Below, piece after piece: positions 1 to 5,212 of a DNA stretch of 5,293 nucleotides. A program made the position numbers and the translations under genes. The first letter of the stretch is position 1; each line of letters opens with the position of its first letter. The notes beneath the pieces were generated by a model that saw only the letters and a program-made list of their open reading frames with translations, was not told the origin of the DNA and searched no databases. This DNA is from Phycisphaerae bacterium (GTDB lineage: Bacteria > Planctomycetota > Phycisphaerae > UBA1845 > PWPN01), in the NCBI GenBank assembly GCA_035384605.1, contig DAOOIV010000193.1:1-5293 (forward strand). The letters are read 5' to 3'.

Positions 1-73
1 CCCCTGATCCGGCAGCCCCGACCACAACACCGACACCTTCCCCCCTCACCACGGGCGAACCCAAGATACCTCG

Positions 74-96
74 GTAAGCCCTCTAAAACGGGCTAC
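74..96. repeat. Stem-loop
   Basis: AGCCC (77-81) pairs with GGGCT (90-94) across an 8-base loop, and GT (74-75) can pair with AC (95-96) around a bulged A. No T-tract follows on either strand, so it is not a standard terminator. Confidence 0.3.
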
Positions 97-142
97 AACC
101 CCGGCCGACCACCAACCGCCCGTATATCGCCCGGTCTATCAG

Positions 143-157
143 CCCGCCCTTGGCGGG
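143..157. repeat. Tight GC hairpin
   Basis: CCCGCC (143-148) and GGCGGG (152-157) form a 6-bp stem around a CTT loop. A second small palindrome, AGGAG-G-CTCCT, follows at 170-180. Neither has a T-tract, and no gene end lies nearby. Their role is unknown. Confidence 0.35.
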
Positions 158-247
158 AACACCCCCTGAAGGAGGCTCCTCGCCCAACCTCGACCGGTCG
201 GCATACACGCCCACACTGTCACGCACCCATGTGATCGGGTCCGAACG

Positions 248-325
248 ATGAACCCTTGACATCCCAGGAGAGCTGGTGCTCGCGTCTGATTCGCGTGGCG
301 AGTACTGAAATGTCAAGCATGAACC
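248..325. repeat. Small inverted-repeat element flanked by 7-bp direct repeats (MITE-like or structured RNA)
   Basis: CTTGACAT (255-262) is the exact inverted complement of ATGTCAAG (310-317). The enclosed sequence can fold into two further arms: CCAG (264-267) with CTGG (273-276), and TGCTCGC (277-283) with GCGAGTA (298-304, one G-T wobble). Together they make a compact three-way junction of 63 bases. The block is bracketed by the direct repeat ATGAACC at 248-254 and 319-325, with a single base (318) between the right arm and its repeat. This resembles a tiny non-autonomous insertion with a target-site duplication. It could equally be a folded RNA with a chance flanking repeat, since GAACC also recurs nearby (343-347). 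No transposase is present. Confidence 0.4.
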
Positions 326-509
326 AGACGGTGACCGGAATGGAACCAGATGCGCTGCCTCAGTGCCTGATCTCCGGGAGGCCTTTCGGCGGGTCGGCCT
401 CGATGGCTCAGACGGGCGGACGCCCGGAACCGGAGAACATTTGTGTCCGCAGGGGCGGCCGCGAAGGCCGGCAAGGATGAAGACGGCGGAATAGTGGCTC
501 AAGACAGTC

Positions 510-527
510 GCCCCCAAAAACGAACCC
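510..527 (-). repeat. GGGTTCGTTTTTGGGGGC, diverged copy
   Basis: On the minus strand this shares GGGTTCGTTT with the copy at 1573-1590, then diverges into a G-run. It is the fourth and weakest member of the family in this window, and has the same orientation as the others. Confidence 0.35.
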
Positions 528-709
528 GTCCGGTCTCGTGTCTCACGATGGCGCCTGAACCCTTCTTGTGGTTGCCTGAAGCTTTCCAGGCAGGGCGATC
601 AGAAGAACGCGCGGCTGCGATCAACGAACCTGTTCATGCCTGCAACGTCAAGCTGGACCATGGGGTGTTTGCCCGGTAGCATGGGCCACATGCCCACATA
701 TCCAATCCC

Positions 710-727
710 AAGGCGGACCGCCTTTTT
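710..727 (+). terminator. Orphan intrinsic terminator-like hairpin
   Basis: AAGGCGG (710-716) and CCGCCTT (718-724) are a perfect inverted repeat around a single A; with a minimal loop this leaves a 6-bp stem (AAGGCG/CGCCTT, loop GAC). Its 3' arm runs into TTT, giving five T in a row at 723-727. The polarity fits plus-strand transcription. Another hairpin, TGGGC-CACAT-GCCCA (682-696), lies directly upstream. No plus-strand gene ends here, so if it is functional it would end a small RNA or unannotated transcript. The stem is short and the T-tract modest. Confidence 0.3.
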
Positions 728-910
728 GCGGGCCGCAACCCAAGCGTACCGCGATCCGGAAACATGCGCGCAAAATGCGCACCAGTCCCGATGGAAGAGG
801 CTAAACCGAAGCTGTCGGCGGTCGACCCTCAACCGAAATGATCGGGGAATTGCTCATACCGCGCGACGGACCGCGGCTTCGAAGAGCAGTCTGCCCCCCA
901 CGCGTTCCTT

Positions 911-937
911 ATCCGCGTCAATCCGCGTGATCTGCGG
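911..937. repeat. Degenerate decamer tandem repeat (ATCCGCGTCA type)
   Basis: The sequence reads as three successive near-identical units: ATCCGCGTCA, then ATCCGCGTG, then ATCTGCGG. From memory, words of this kind (the complement reads CGCGGATTGACGCGGAT) are scattered through intergenic DNA of many uncultured bacterial genomes, with no known function. The repetition is direct observation; the wider distribution is recollection that a genome-wide count could test. Confidence 0.6.
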
Positions 938-953
938 GCACAAAAAAGGCGCC

Positions 954-974
954 GGCACTCAGCGATCAGCGGTC
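954..974. repeat. GCGATCAGCGGTC repeat, copy 1
   Basis: AGCGATCAGCGGTC at 961-974 recurs exactly at 1359-1372, in the same orientation. Both copies neighbour a GGCACTC word, but on opposite sides: at 954-960 here, and at 1380-1386 in the second copy. A shorter GCGATCAG also occurs at 595-602. An exact 14-base match is unlikely by chance in a window of this size. Confidence 0.55.
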
Positions 975-1138
975 GACACTGCCTATCCCTGCGCATCGCC
1001 ATAATGTCCAGAACCCGTTGGGGCAGATCACCGACCACTGAGAACCGATACCCCGTCTTGCCTGTTGTATCTTCCGCCCATTCCGCGCTTCGGCTTCCCC
1101 TCCCCGTCCGGCACTCTCTGGCCCCCACGTCCGGCTGG

Positions 1139-1170
1139 GCTAAGAGCCAACAGCTAAGAGCTAAAAGCTT
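1139..1170. repeat. Degenerate GCTAAGAGC/GCTAAAAGC iterated repeat
   Basis: The word GCTAAGAGC occurs at 1139-1147 and again at 1153-1161, and it overlaps GCTAAAAGC at 1160-1168, forming a short degenerate tandem array. Read on the minus strand it gives the peptide LLALSCWLLAQ, which explains part of the spurious long open frame there. Function is unknown. Confidence 0.55.
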
Positions 1171-1237
1171 CTCCCCTCCGCGTTCCGCTTGCATCCTTCT
1201 TGCCCGAGCACCCCCGCCTGTTATCCTCCCAACGGGA

Positions 1238-1258
1238 CCGGCGGAGATACTCCACCGG
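1238..1258. repeat. Strong 21-base hairpin
   Basis: CCGG (1238-1241) and GGAG (1243-1246) pair with CTCC (1250-1253) and CCGG (1255-1258), leaving one C-A mismatch and an ATA loop. This gives eight base pairs in 21 bases. No T-tract follows on either strand, and no gene boundary is close. Confidence 0.45.
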
Positions 1259-1334
1259 CATACCGTCCTCAACCGGCTGGGACCGTACACGCCCTCCGGC
1301 TGCCCGCAGGCCAACGTTCTTTGACAAGTCGTTT

Positions 1335-1348
1335 CTCCAAAGGAACCC
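1335..1348 (-). repeat. GGGTTCGTTTGGCG-like word, diverged copy
   Basis: On the minus strand this reads GGGTTCCTTTGGAG, matching 12 of 14 bases of the corresponding part of the copy at 1573-1590, in the same orientation. Confidence 0.35.
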
Positions 1349-1358
1349 ACCCGCCAGA

Positions 1359-1389
1359 AGCGATCAGCGGTCTGCGTTCGGCACTCGGC
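1359..1389. repeat. GCGATCAGCGGTC repeat, copy 2
   Basis: The 14-base word at 1359-1372 is identical to 961-974, and it is followed by TGCGTTCGGCACTCGGC, which repeats the GGCACTC word found beside the first copy. Confidence 0.55.
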
Positions 1390-1453
1390 CAAGCGCAGGC
1401 CTGCCCCGGGCGTGTCTGGCTGAAACCCGAGACCTGATGGTCCACACCTCCCC

Positions 1454-1471
1454 GGCGCCAAACCAACCCAA
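1454..1471 (-). repeat. TTGGGTTSGTTTGGCGCC repeat, copy A
   Basis: On the minus strand this reads TTGGGTTGGTTTGGCGCC. It matches 17 of 18 bases of the copy at 1573-1590, 119 bases away and in the same orientation. Weaker relatives are at 1335-1348 and 510-527. Confidence 0.6.
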
Positions 1472-1572
1472 GCCTGCGCAATCTGGAGAAAATGGGTAAA
1501 GAATCCGGCGGCCACGTCCCGTTGTGACACCCGTCTTCCTGATTGCTGAACCCTGGACGCCGAAAAACCGCT

Positions 1573-1590
1573 GGCGCCAAACGAACCCAA
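1573..1590 (-). repeat. TTGGGTTSGTTTGGCGCC repeat, copy B
   Basis: On the minus strand this reads TTGGGTTCGTTTGGCGCC. From memory, TTGGGTTCGTTTGGCG-type words are common intergenic repeats in planctomycete-like genomes, often mistranslated as WVRLAP- or IGFVW-like peptides. That recollection supports the taxonomic guess but needs a search. Confidence 0.6.
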
Positions 1591-1752
1591 TAGTATTGTA
1601 AACCATTATGAAAAAAAGACTTACGTGCTACGCCGACCGTGCCGTTGCCGCGGAGCCGTATGCGGGAGGAATTACTGAAGCCCAGGGCCGCAGAGGTCGG
1701 AACGACTCGCCAGGCAGGCTTCGGCCGGCGATGGATCATCCCGATGCGCGTT

Positions 1753-1765
1753 GCACGGATCGTGC
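1753..1765 (-). terminator. Weak hairpin downstream of the HDOD-REC-GGDEF gene
   Basis: GCACG-GAT-CGTGC forms a 5-bp stem about 50 bases past the minus-strand stop codon. There is no T-tract after it, so intrinsic termination is doubtful. A minus-strand run of seven T at 1617-1611 lies further downstream, but without an adjacent GC-rich stem. Confidence 0.15.
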
Positions 1766-1812
1766 CAAGCCGGTTGTTCGTGCAAGCCGCAGCGTCAGGC
1801 CTGGCAGCCGTC

Positions 1813-3798
1813 TCACCCCTTGCCAGCCGGGTCTCGCTCGCGCGGGCCCGCCACATGCACGCGGTTTCTGCCCGCTCGCTTGGCGGCGTACAAAGCCGCA
1901 TCGGCTGCGGCGAGCAAATCGTCTGACGAGCTCATCTCCTCGTCCCGTTCGGCAACCCCCAGGCTGATCGTAACGTTGCACTTGTCTCCCCTGGCCTTGA
2001 TGGGGCTCGACGCAACCGCCTTCCGAAGCCGCTCGGCGAGCCGCCGCGATGCCTCGGCGGATGAGCCCGGACAGACGATCAGGAACTCCTCGCCGCCGAA
2101 CCGACACAGTTTCTCGCCAGCCCTCACCGTCGACCGAAGGCGATTGGCCGTTTCGACCAGCACCAGGTCGCCCGTCCTGTGGCCGTACCTGTCGTTGATA
2201 CGCTTGAACCGATCAATGTCGACCATGACGCACGAGAGCGGACTGTTCTGGCGGACCGATAACGCCCAGTGCTCCGCCAGGGAAAGCATCGCCTCCCGCC
2301 GGTTGAACAATCCGGTAAGCTCGTCCTGGCTGGCCATGACTTGCAGCCGGTCGTTGTAAGCCGAGAGCTTGACGTTGTAGGCGGAGACCTCAAGGGCACG
2401 CGCCGCCAGGCTGGCCTTGAGCCGCACCACCCGCTGGCCCGCACGTACCCGGGCCAGGAGTTCCTCGCGACCGTACGGCTTGGAGAGAACGTCGTCCGCC
2501 CCGGCGTTAAGGGCTTCCACCATCTGCGTCCTGTCCAGGTAGCCGGTCAGCATGATGATGTACGCCAGTTCCGCGCCTTCCTGCGATCGCAACCTGCGGC
2601 ATAGTTCCAGTCCGTCGATCCCCGGCATCTGGCAGTCGGTGATGATCATCTGAGGCGCTTGAGCAAGATCCACGCATATCGCCTCGGCGCCGTTTGAAGC
2701 AGTCATCACCCGGTAGCCTGCCTCGCCGAGGTGCTTGGTCAAGAGGGCCAACTGGTCAGGATCGTCTTCAACAACCAGAATCCGCAGCGAATCACCGCCC
2801 GCTGGTCGTGCATTCTTTTCCGACGCGGTCGGAGATACGACGTCGCTTTGACGATACGCCCGCCCGTAAGAGCCGACTCGGGCCTGCTCGATCTCCGATG
2901 TCTGGTCGGGCTTCAACAAAAACATCGCTGTCGTCTCAAGCCACTCTTCGCGGACGGCGTCCATCAGTCGGCTGAGCTCCGCCGCCGTCAACCCAAGCAG
3001 GCCGGCCTGGTGTTCGAGCCCGGCTGCAAGATCCGGGTCCGCCTCCCGCCGGTTTAATGCGGCCGCAATCAGGGAGGCAAGACGCAATGTGGCGCGGGTA
3101 ACGTCGGCCGGGGCAACGGCGTTCGTACCCCGCCAATCCGCGGCGTCCTGCTTGCGAACGATCTCGCAGAGAGCGTCCGGCACATGCCAGCCGCTCATCA
3201 TGTCCGCCGACAGATCGTTGTGGTCCGTTCCAAAAATCTCCCGTTCGATCTCGAGCAAACCGGGTATATCATCGGCCCGGGCCCGAGCCAGAGCCCGGGC
3301 ATACTGCTCCGGGCATCCCACCGCCAACGCCAACTGGCCGATCTTGCCGAGCAGACCCAGGGTGAATGCCTCGTCGGCCGGCAGGCCTCCCAGCCGGGCA
3401 AACAGATGCTGTGCCGATACGGCTCTTGCAACAGATTCCCTCCAAAAACGTGTGAAATCGAAGTTCTCGCAGCGCCCGGTCCGGTGATTCGAAATGAGCG
3501 AGATACTTAACGCGAGGTGCTTGAGCGTCCGCAGGCCGAGCAGCACCACCGCGCGGGATACCGAGCCGATCCGTCGCGAGGTACCGGCAATCGGGGAATT
3601 GACCAGCTTCAGCACGCGTGCCGCCAAGGCAGGATCGGACTCGATGGTGGCCGCGATGGCTTCGACCGTGGAATCCTCGTCGCCGGCGAGTCGCAGGAGC
3701 TTGAGCACCACCCCCGTGGGAGAGGGTAAAGCGTTCTCGTTTTTCAACTGTTCGTAAAGACCACTGGGCATGAAAGAATCTTTGTCAGTTCGCCTCAT
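1813..3798 (-). CDS. HDOD-REC-GGDEF signalling protein, probable response-regulator diguanylate cyclase
   Basis: This is probably a cytoplasmic signalling protein that makes c-di-GMP from two GTP when its receiver domain is phosphorylated by an unidentified histidine kinase. Residues about 20-215 match an HDOD domain (LPSPTGVVLKLLRL, then DPALAARVLKLVNSP); the usual His-Asp position reads GLLGKIGQ (148-155), so no metal phosphohydrolase activity is expected. Residues 338-455 are a receiver domain with acidic pocket E344-D345-D346, phospho-acceptor D388, T418 and K440-P441. Residues 456-490 form a heptad-like helix. Residues 491-650 are a GGDEF domain with D527, N535, D544 and an intact GGEEF (568-572). 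The inhibitory site at 559-562 is RAGE rather than RxxD. There is no signal peptide or membrane segment. The first ATG has only weak Shine-Dalgarno character; M10 (3771) is an alternative start, and both precede the HDOD fold. The gene stands alone and is divergent from the CPBP gene. The domain calls are firm; the physiological output is inferred. Confidence 0.95.
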   Translation of the reverse strand: MRRTDKDSFMPSGLYEQLKNENALPSPTGVVLKLLRLAGDEDSTVEAIAATIESDPALAARVLKLVNSPIAGTSRRIGSVSRAVVLLGLRTLKHLALSISLISNHRTGRCENFDFTRFWRESVARAVSAQHLFARLGGLPADEAFTLGLLGKIGQLALAVGCPEQYARALARARADDIPGLLEIEREIFGTDHNDLSADMMSGWHVPDALCEIVRKQDAADWRGTNAVAPADVTRATLRLASLIAAALNRREADPDLAAGLEHQAGLLGLTAAELSRLMDAVREEWLETTAMFLLKPDQTSEIEQARVGSYGRAYRQSDVVSPTASEKNARPAGGDSLRILVVEDDPDQLALLTKHLGEAGYRVMTASNGAEAICVDLAQAPQMIITDCQMPGIDGLELCRRLRSQEGAELAYIIMLTGYLDRTQMVEALNAGADDVLSKPYGREELLARVRAGQRVVRLKASLAARALEVSAYNVKLSAYNDRLQVMASQDELTGLFNRREAMLSLAEHWALSVRQNSPLSCVMVDIDRFKRINDRYGHRTGDLVLVETANRLRSTVRAGEKLCRFGGEEFLIVCPGSSAEASRRLAERLRKAVASSPIKARGDKCNVTISLGVAERDEEMSSSDDLLAAADAALYAAKRAGRNRVHVAGPRERDPAGKG

Positions 3799-3816
3799 CT
3801 TGCTGCTCGGAAGATG
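3796..3816 (-). promoter_or_regulatory. Hairpin enclosing the first start codon of the signalling gene
   Basis: In the mRNA, CAUCUU (complement of 3816-3811) can pair with AAGAUG (3801-3796), whose last three bases are the AUG start. The stem is six base pairs with a nine-base loop, and two more GC pairs beyond one mismatch extend it. The fold would hide the start codon and could damp translation, or favour the second in-frame AUG at 3771. The pairing is visible; regulation is inference. Confidence 0.35.
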
Positions 3817-4235
3817 GGGACGCCTTCCCAGCCCGCTCCCGTCGACCGAGACACGCGCAATTCAACCGGCGCGTCGGCTCGCCACTAATAATCGGACATC
3901 GCCACATGGGAATTCACGATCAGTTGACTCTCAAGCGAAGATTGCGTGCGAACCTCATGAGCAAGCAGAAACGCAGTGTAAGGTGTTTGTGAAAAAGACG
4001 TGCAATGACTGAGATGCCCGCTCCGTGCGGCCAACGGCCTGGCATGCCCTTTCCGTCACCTTGGGCGCCGCACTTCCCTGTTTGATGCATCGACTCGACC
4101 TTAAGCAGGCCATCCGAACGATCTGGCTCTTGTCCTTATCTGCTGGCGATTTCCAAGTGTGACTGATCGACCTCTGATCCTCATCTCGAAGCCGCGGCCC
4201 TGTTTTCCACCTCTGCATCCGTCCTGACAACCCCC

Positions 4236-4256
4236 TGCGGTTCTTAACAAACCGCA
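4236..4256. promoter_or_regulatory. Perfect 7-bp inverted repeat upstream of the CPBP gene
   Basis: TGCGGTT (4236-4242) and AACCGCA (4250-4256) are perfect inverted complements around the spacer CTTAACA. The 21-base dyad has the size of a helix-turn-helix operator and sits about 170 bases before the chosen CPBP start. It could instead form an mRNA hairpin. No regulator gene is in the window. Confidence 0.35.
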
Positions 4257-4334
4257 AGTACGGGTCACGCTGCCGCGGACCGCCCGCCGGCATGGCGTCA
4301 ATCCGCCTTCGAGAGAGCAACGCCGGAGGATTTC

Positions 4335-4388
4335 GTGAATCGGACCGCCGCCGCCGCAACAACCTCGTTGCCGGGCCGACACCGCTAA
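4335..4388 (+). CDS. Possible 17-codon leader peptide
   Basis: GTG at 4335 follows GGAGGA (4325-4330) with a 4-base gap, the best Shine-Dalgarno-like match near any start in this part of the window. The frame encodes MNRTAAAATTSLPGRHR and ends at TAA 4386-4388, 38 bases before the CPBP ATG at 4427. It overlaps, out of frame, the extra residues that an ATG at 4292 would add to the CPBP protein, so it argues mildly for the shorter CPBP. It may be fortuitous. Confidence 0.15.
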   Translation: MNRTAAAATTSLPGRHR

Positions 4389-4426
4389 CCATTGCCAACG
4401 AAACGGCTGGGACGATAATCGCCCGC

Positions 4427-5212
4427 ATGGCCAGGAAACAAGGCGTCAGAAGCTACGACTTCAGTACCTACCCGTCGCCGGATTCGGTGCTGGGACAGCA
4501 GTACTACTACGTCACCCTTCGTTTCTGGCCCAGTCTCGTCTTCGTCACGCCGTTCCTCGTGGTTTACGAGATAGGCCGGCTCGTCAATCAGGCCGGACCA
4601 ACCAGTCCCAATGAGCAACTGGTGGCCGCGTGGCTGATCGAGTCGCTCGTTCGAACCATCGGCGTCAGCGGCTACTTCCCCGCCCCAACCCTGCTGACCG
4701 TGGCGGTGTTGTTGGCCTGCCACCTCGTGGCCAAACACCCGTGGAAGTTCGACATCTGGGTCCTGGCCGGCATGTTGGGCGAGAGTCTGATCTATACCAT
4801 TCCGCTGATTGTCCTGCGGCGCATTCCGCATGCGGCGGTCCTCGCGACCGGATCGGCTTCGTACGACACCTGGCTCAACGAAGTGATCAGGAGCTTCGGC
4901 GGCGGGGTCTACGAAGAACTGGTGTTCCGGTTCATCTGCATGAACGTGCTGCACATCTTTCTGGTCGATCTGTGTCGGCTGCCGCGAACCCCGGCCAGTG
5001 TGGCGATCATCTTTGCCTCGGCGGTCGTCTTCGCCGCCTCGCATCATTGGCCGTTGGGAAGCGAGCAGTTCAACCAGACCGAGTTCCTCTTCCGCACCTT
5101 CGCAGGGCTGTACCTGGCAGGTCTCTATTTCTTCCGCGGCTTCGGCGTCGCCGCCGGGTGTCATTCCTTCTACAACGTGCTGGTCTATACGCTCGTCGCC
5201 CTGCGAGGGTGA
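4427..5212 (+). CDS. CPBP family intramembrane metalloprotease (CAAX protease/bacteriocin-processing, Abi-like)
   Basis: This is a 261-residue membrane protein of the CPBP (Rce1-like glutamic endopeptidase) family, which cleaves substrates within or near the membrane; the substrate here cannot be told. Motif 1 is EELVFR (E163, E164, R168), motif 2 is FAASH (F202, H206) and motif 3 is HSFYN (H246, N250), so the catalytic set is complete. Hydrophobic segments lie at about residues 35-52, 85-101, 108-130, 187-205, 225-238 and 241-258, in keeping with a polytopic inner-membrane protein. I chose the ATG at 4427 because the protein before the first membrane segment then starts MARKQGVRSYDF. An in-frame ATG at 4292 would add 45 arginine-rich residues of non-family character. 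Neither start has a clear Shine-Dalgarno sequence. No partner gene is visible, so a role in prenyl-protein processing, bacteriocin immunity or signal-protein release cannot be separated. Confidence 0.92.
   Translation: MARKQGVRSYDFSTYPSPDSVLGQQYYYVTLRFWPSLVFVTPFLVVYEIGRLVNQAGPTSPNEQLVAAWLIESLVRTIGVSGYFPAPTLLTVAVLLACHLVAKHPWKFDIWVLAGMLGESLIYTIPLIVLRRIPHAAVLATGSASYDTWLNEVIRSFGGGVYEELVFRFICMNVLHIFLVDLCRLPRTPASVAIIFASAVVFAASHHWPLGSEQFNQTEFLFRTFAGLYLAGLYFFRGFGVAAGCHSFYNVLVYTLVALRG

Larger units (their letters stand above)
1..1812. other. Gene-free, repeat-rich stretch
   Basis: No open frame here, on either strand, shows a recognisable domain, a plausible start context or family-like composition. 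Predicted peptides are rich in R, P, S and G, as expected from random reading of GC-rich DNA. The longest frame, complement 829-1590, includes LLALSCWLLAQ and AECRTQTADRF, which are direct translations of the short iterated repeats listed separately. A frame open from position 1 to the TGA at 232-234 is also R/P-rich and unrecognised. The stretch instead holds hairpins and several families of short direct repeats. It could be a repeat-decorated spacer, a decayed region, or a source of small RNAs; I cannot decide between these. Confidence 0.6.
3817..4426. other. Divergent intergenic region
   Basis: About 600 bases separate the two divergent genes. Open frames here (for example complement 3955-4428) have no recognisable domain and partly shadow the CPBP gene. 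I looked for sigma-70 promoters. The best plus-strand candidate is TTGTGA, 17 bases, TGAGAT near 3985-4015, which matches only 4 of 6 and 3 of 6 consensus bases. The region is more AT-rich around 3880-4000 than its surroundings, as expected for promoter DNA. It also contains the inverted repeat and leader frame listed separately. Confidence 0.4.

Noticed and set aside
255..317. Hammerhead ribozyme in the three-way junction
   Set aside because: The core CUGANGA and GAAA elements are not placed at the junction on either strand.
83..517. A 144-codon minus-strand open frame and a plus-strand frame open from position 1 to 231
   Set aside because: Both are R/P/S/G-rich with no recognisable motif; long open frames arise readily in GC-rich DNA.
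841..852. ATCGGGGAATTG repeated exactly at 3590-3601
   Set aside because: One exact 12-base match is about what chance gives in a window this long, and flanks differ.
829..1590. A 253-codon minus-strand open frame
   Set aside because: No domain; its peptide is made up partly of translated short repeats (LLALSCWLLAQ, AECRTQTADRF), and its composition is atypical for a protein.
1611..1617. Run of seven T on the minus strand as a terminator for the signalling gene
   Set aside because: There is no GC-rich stem directly upstream, and it is about 200 bases beyond the stop codon.
1652..1675. GAGCCGTATGCGGG resembles the 5' arm of group II intron domain V
   Set aside because: The matching 3' arm (CGCACGTACGGTTC-like) is absent, and there is no reverse transcriptase or intron boundary.
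1..1812. CRISPR array, tRNA, 6S RNA, RNase P RNA, SRP RNA or tmRNA
   Set aside because: No regular repeat-spacer pattern, and none of the conserved core words of these RNAs was found by eye.
1269..1901. A 210-codon minus-strand open frame overlapping the end of the signalling gene
   Set aside because: It runs through repeats and overlaps a certain gene in another frame; no motif.
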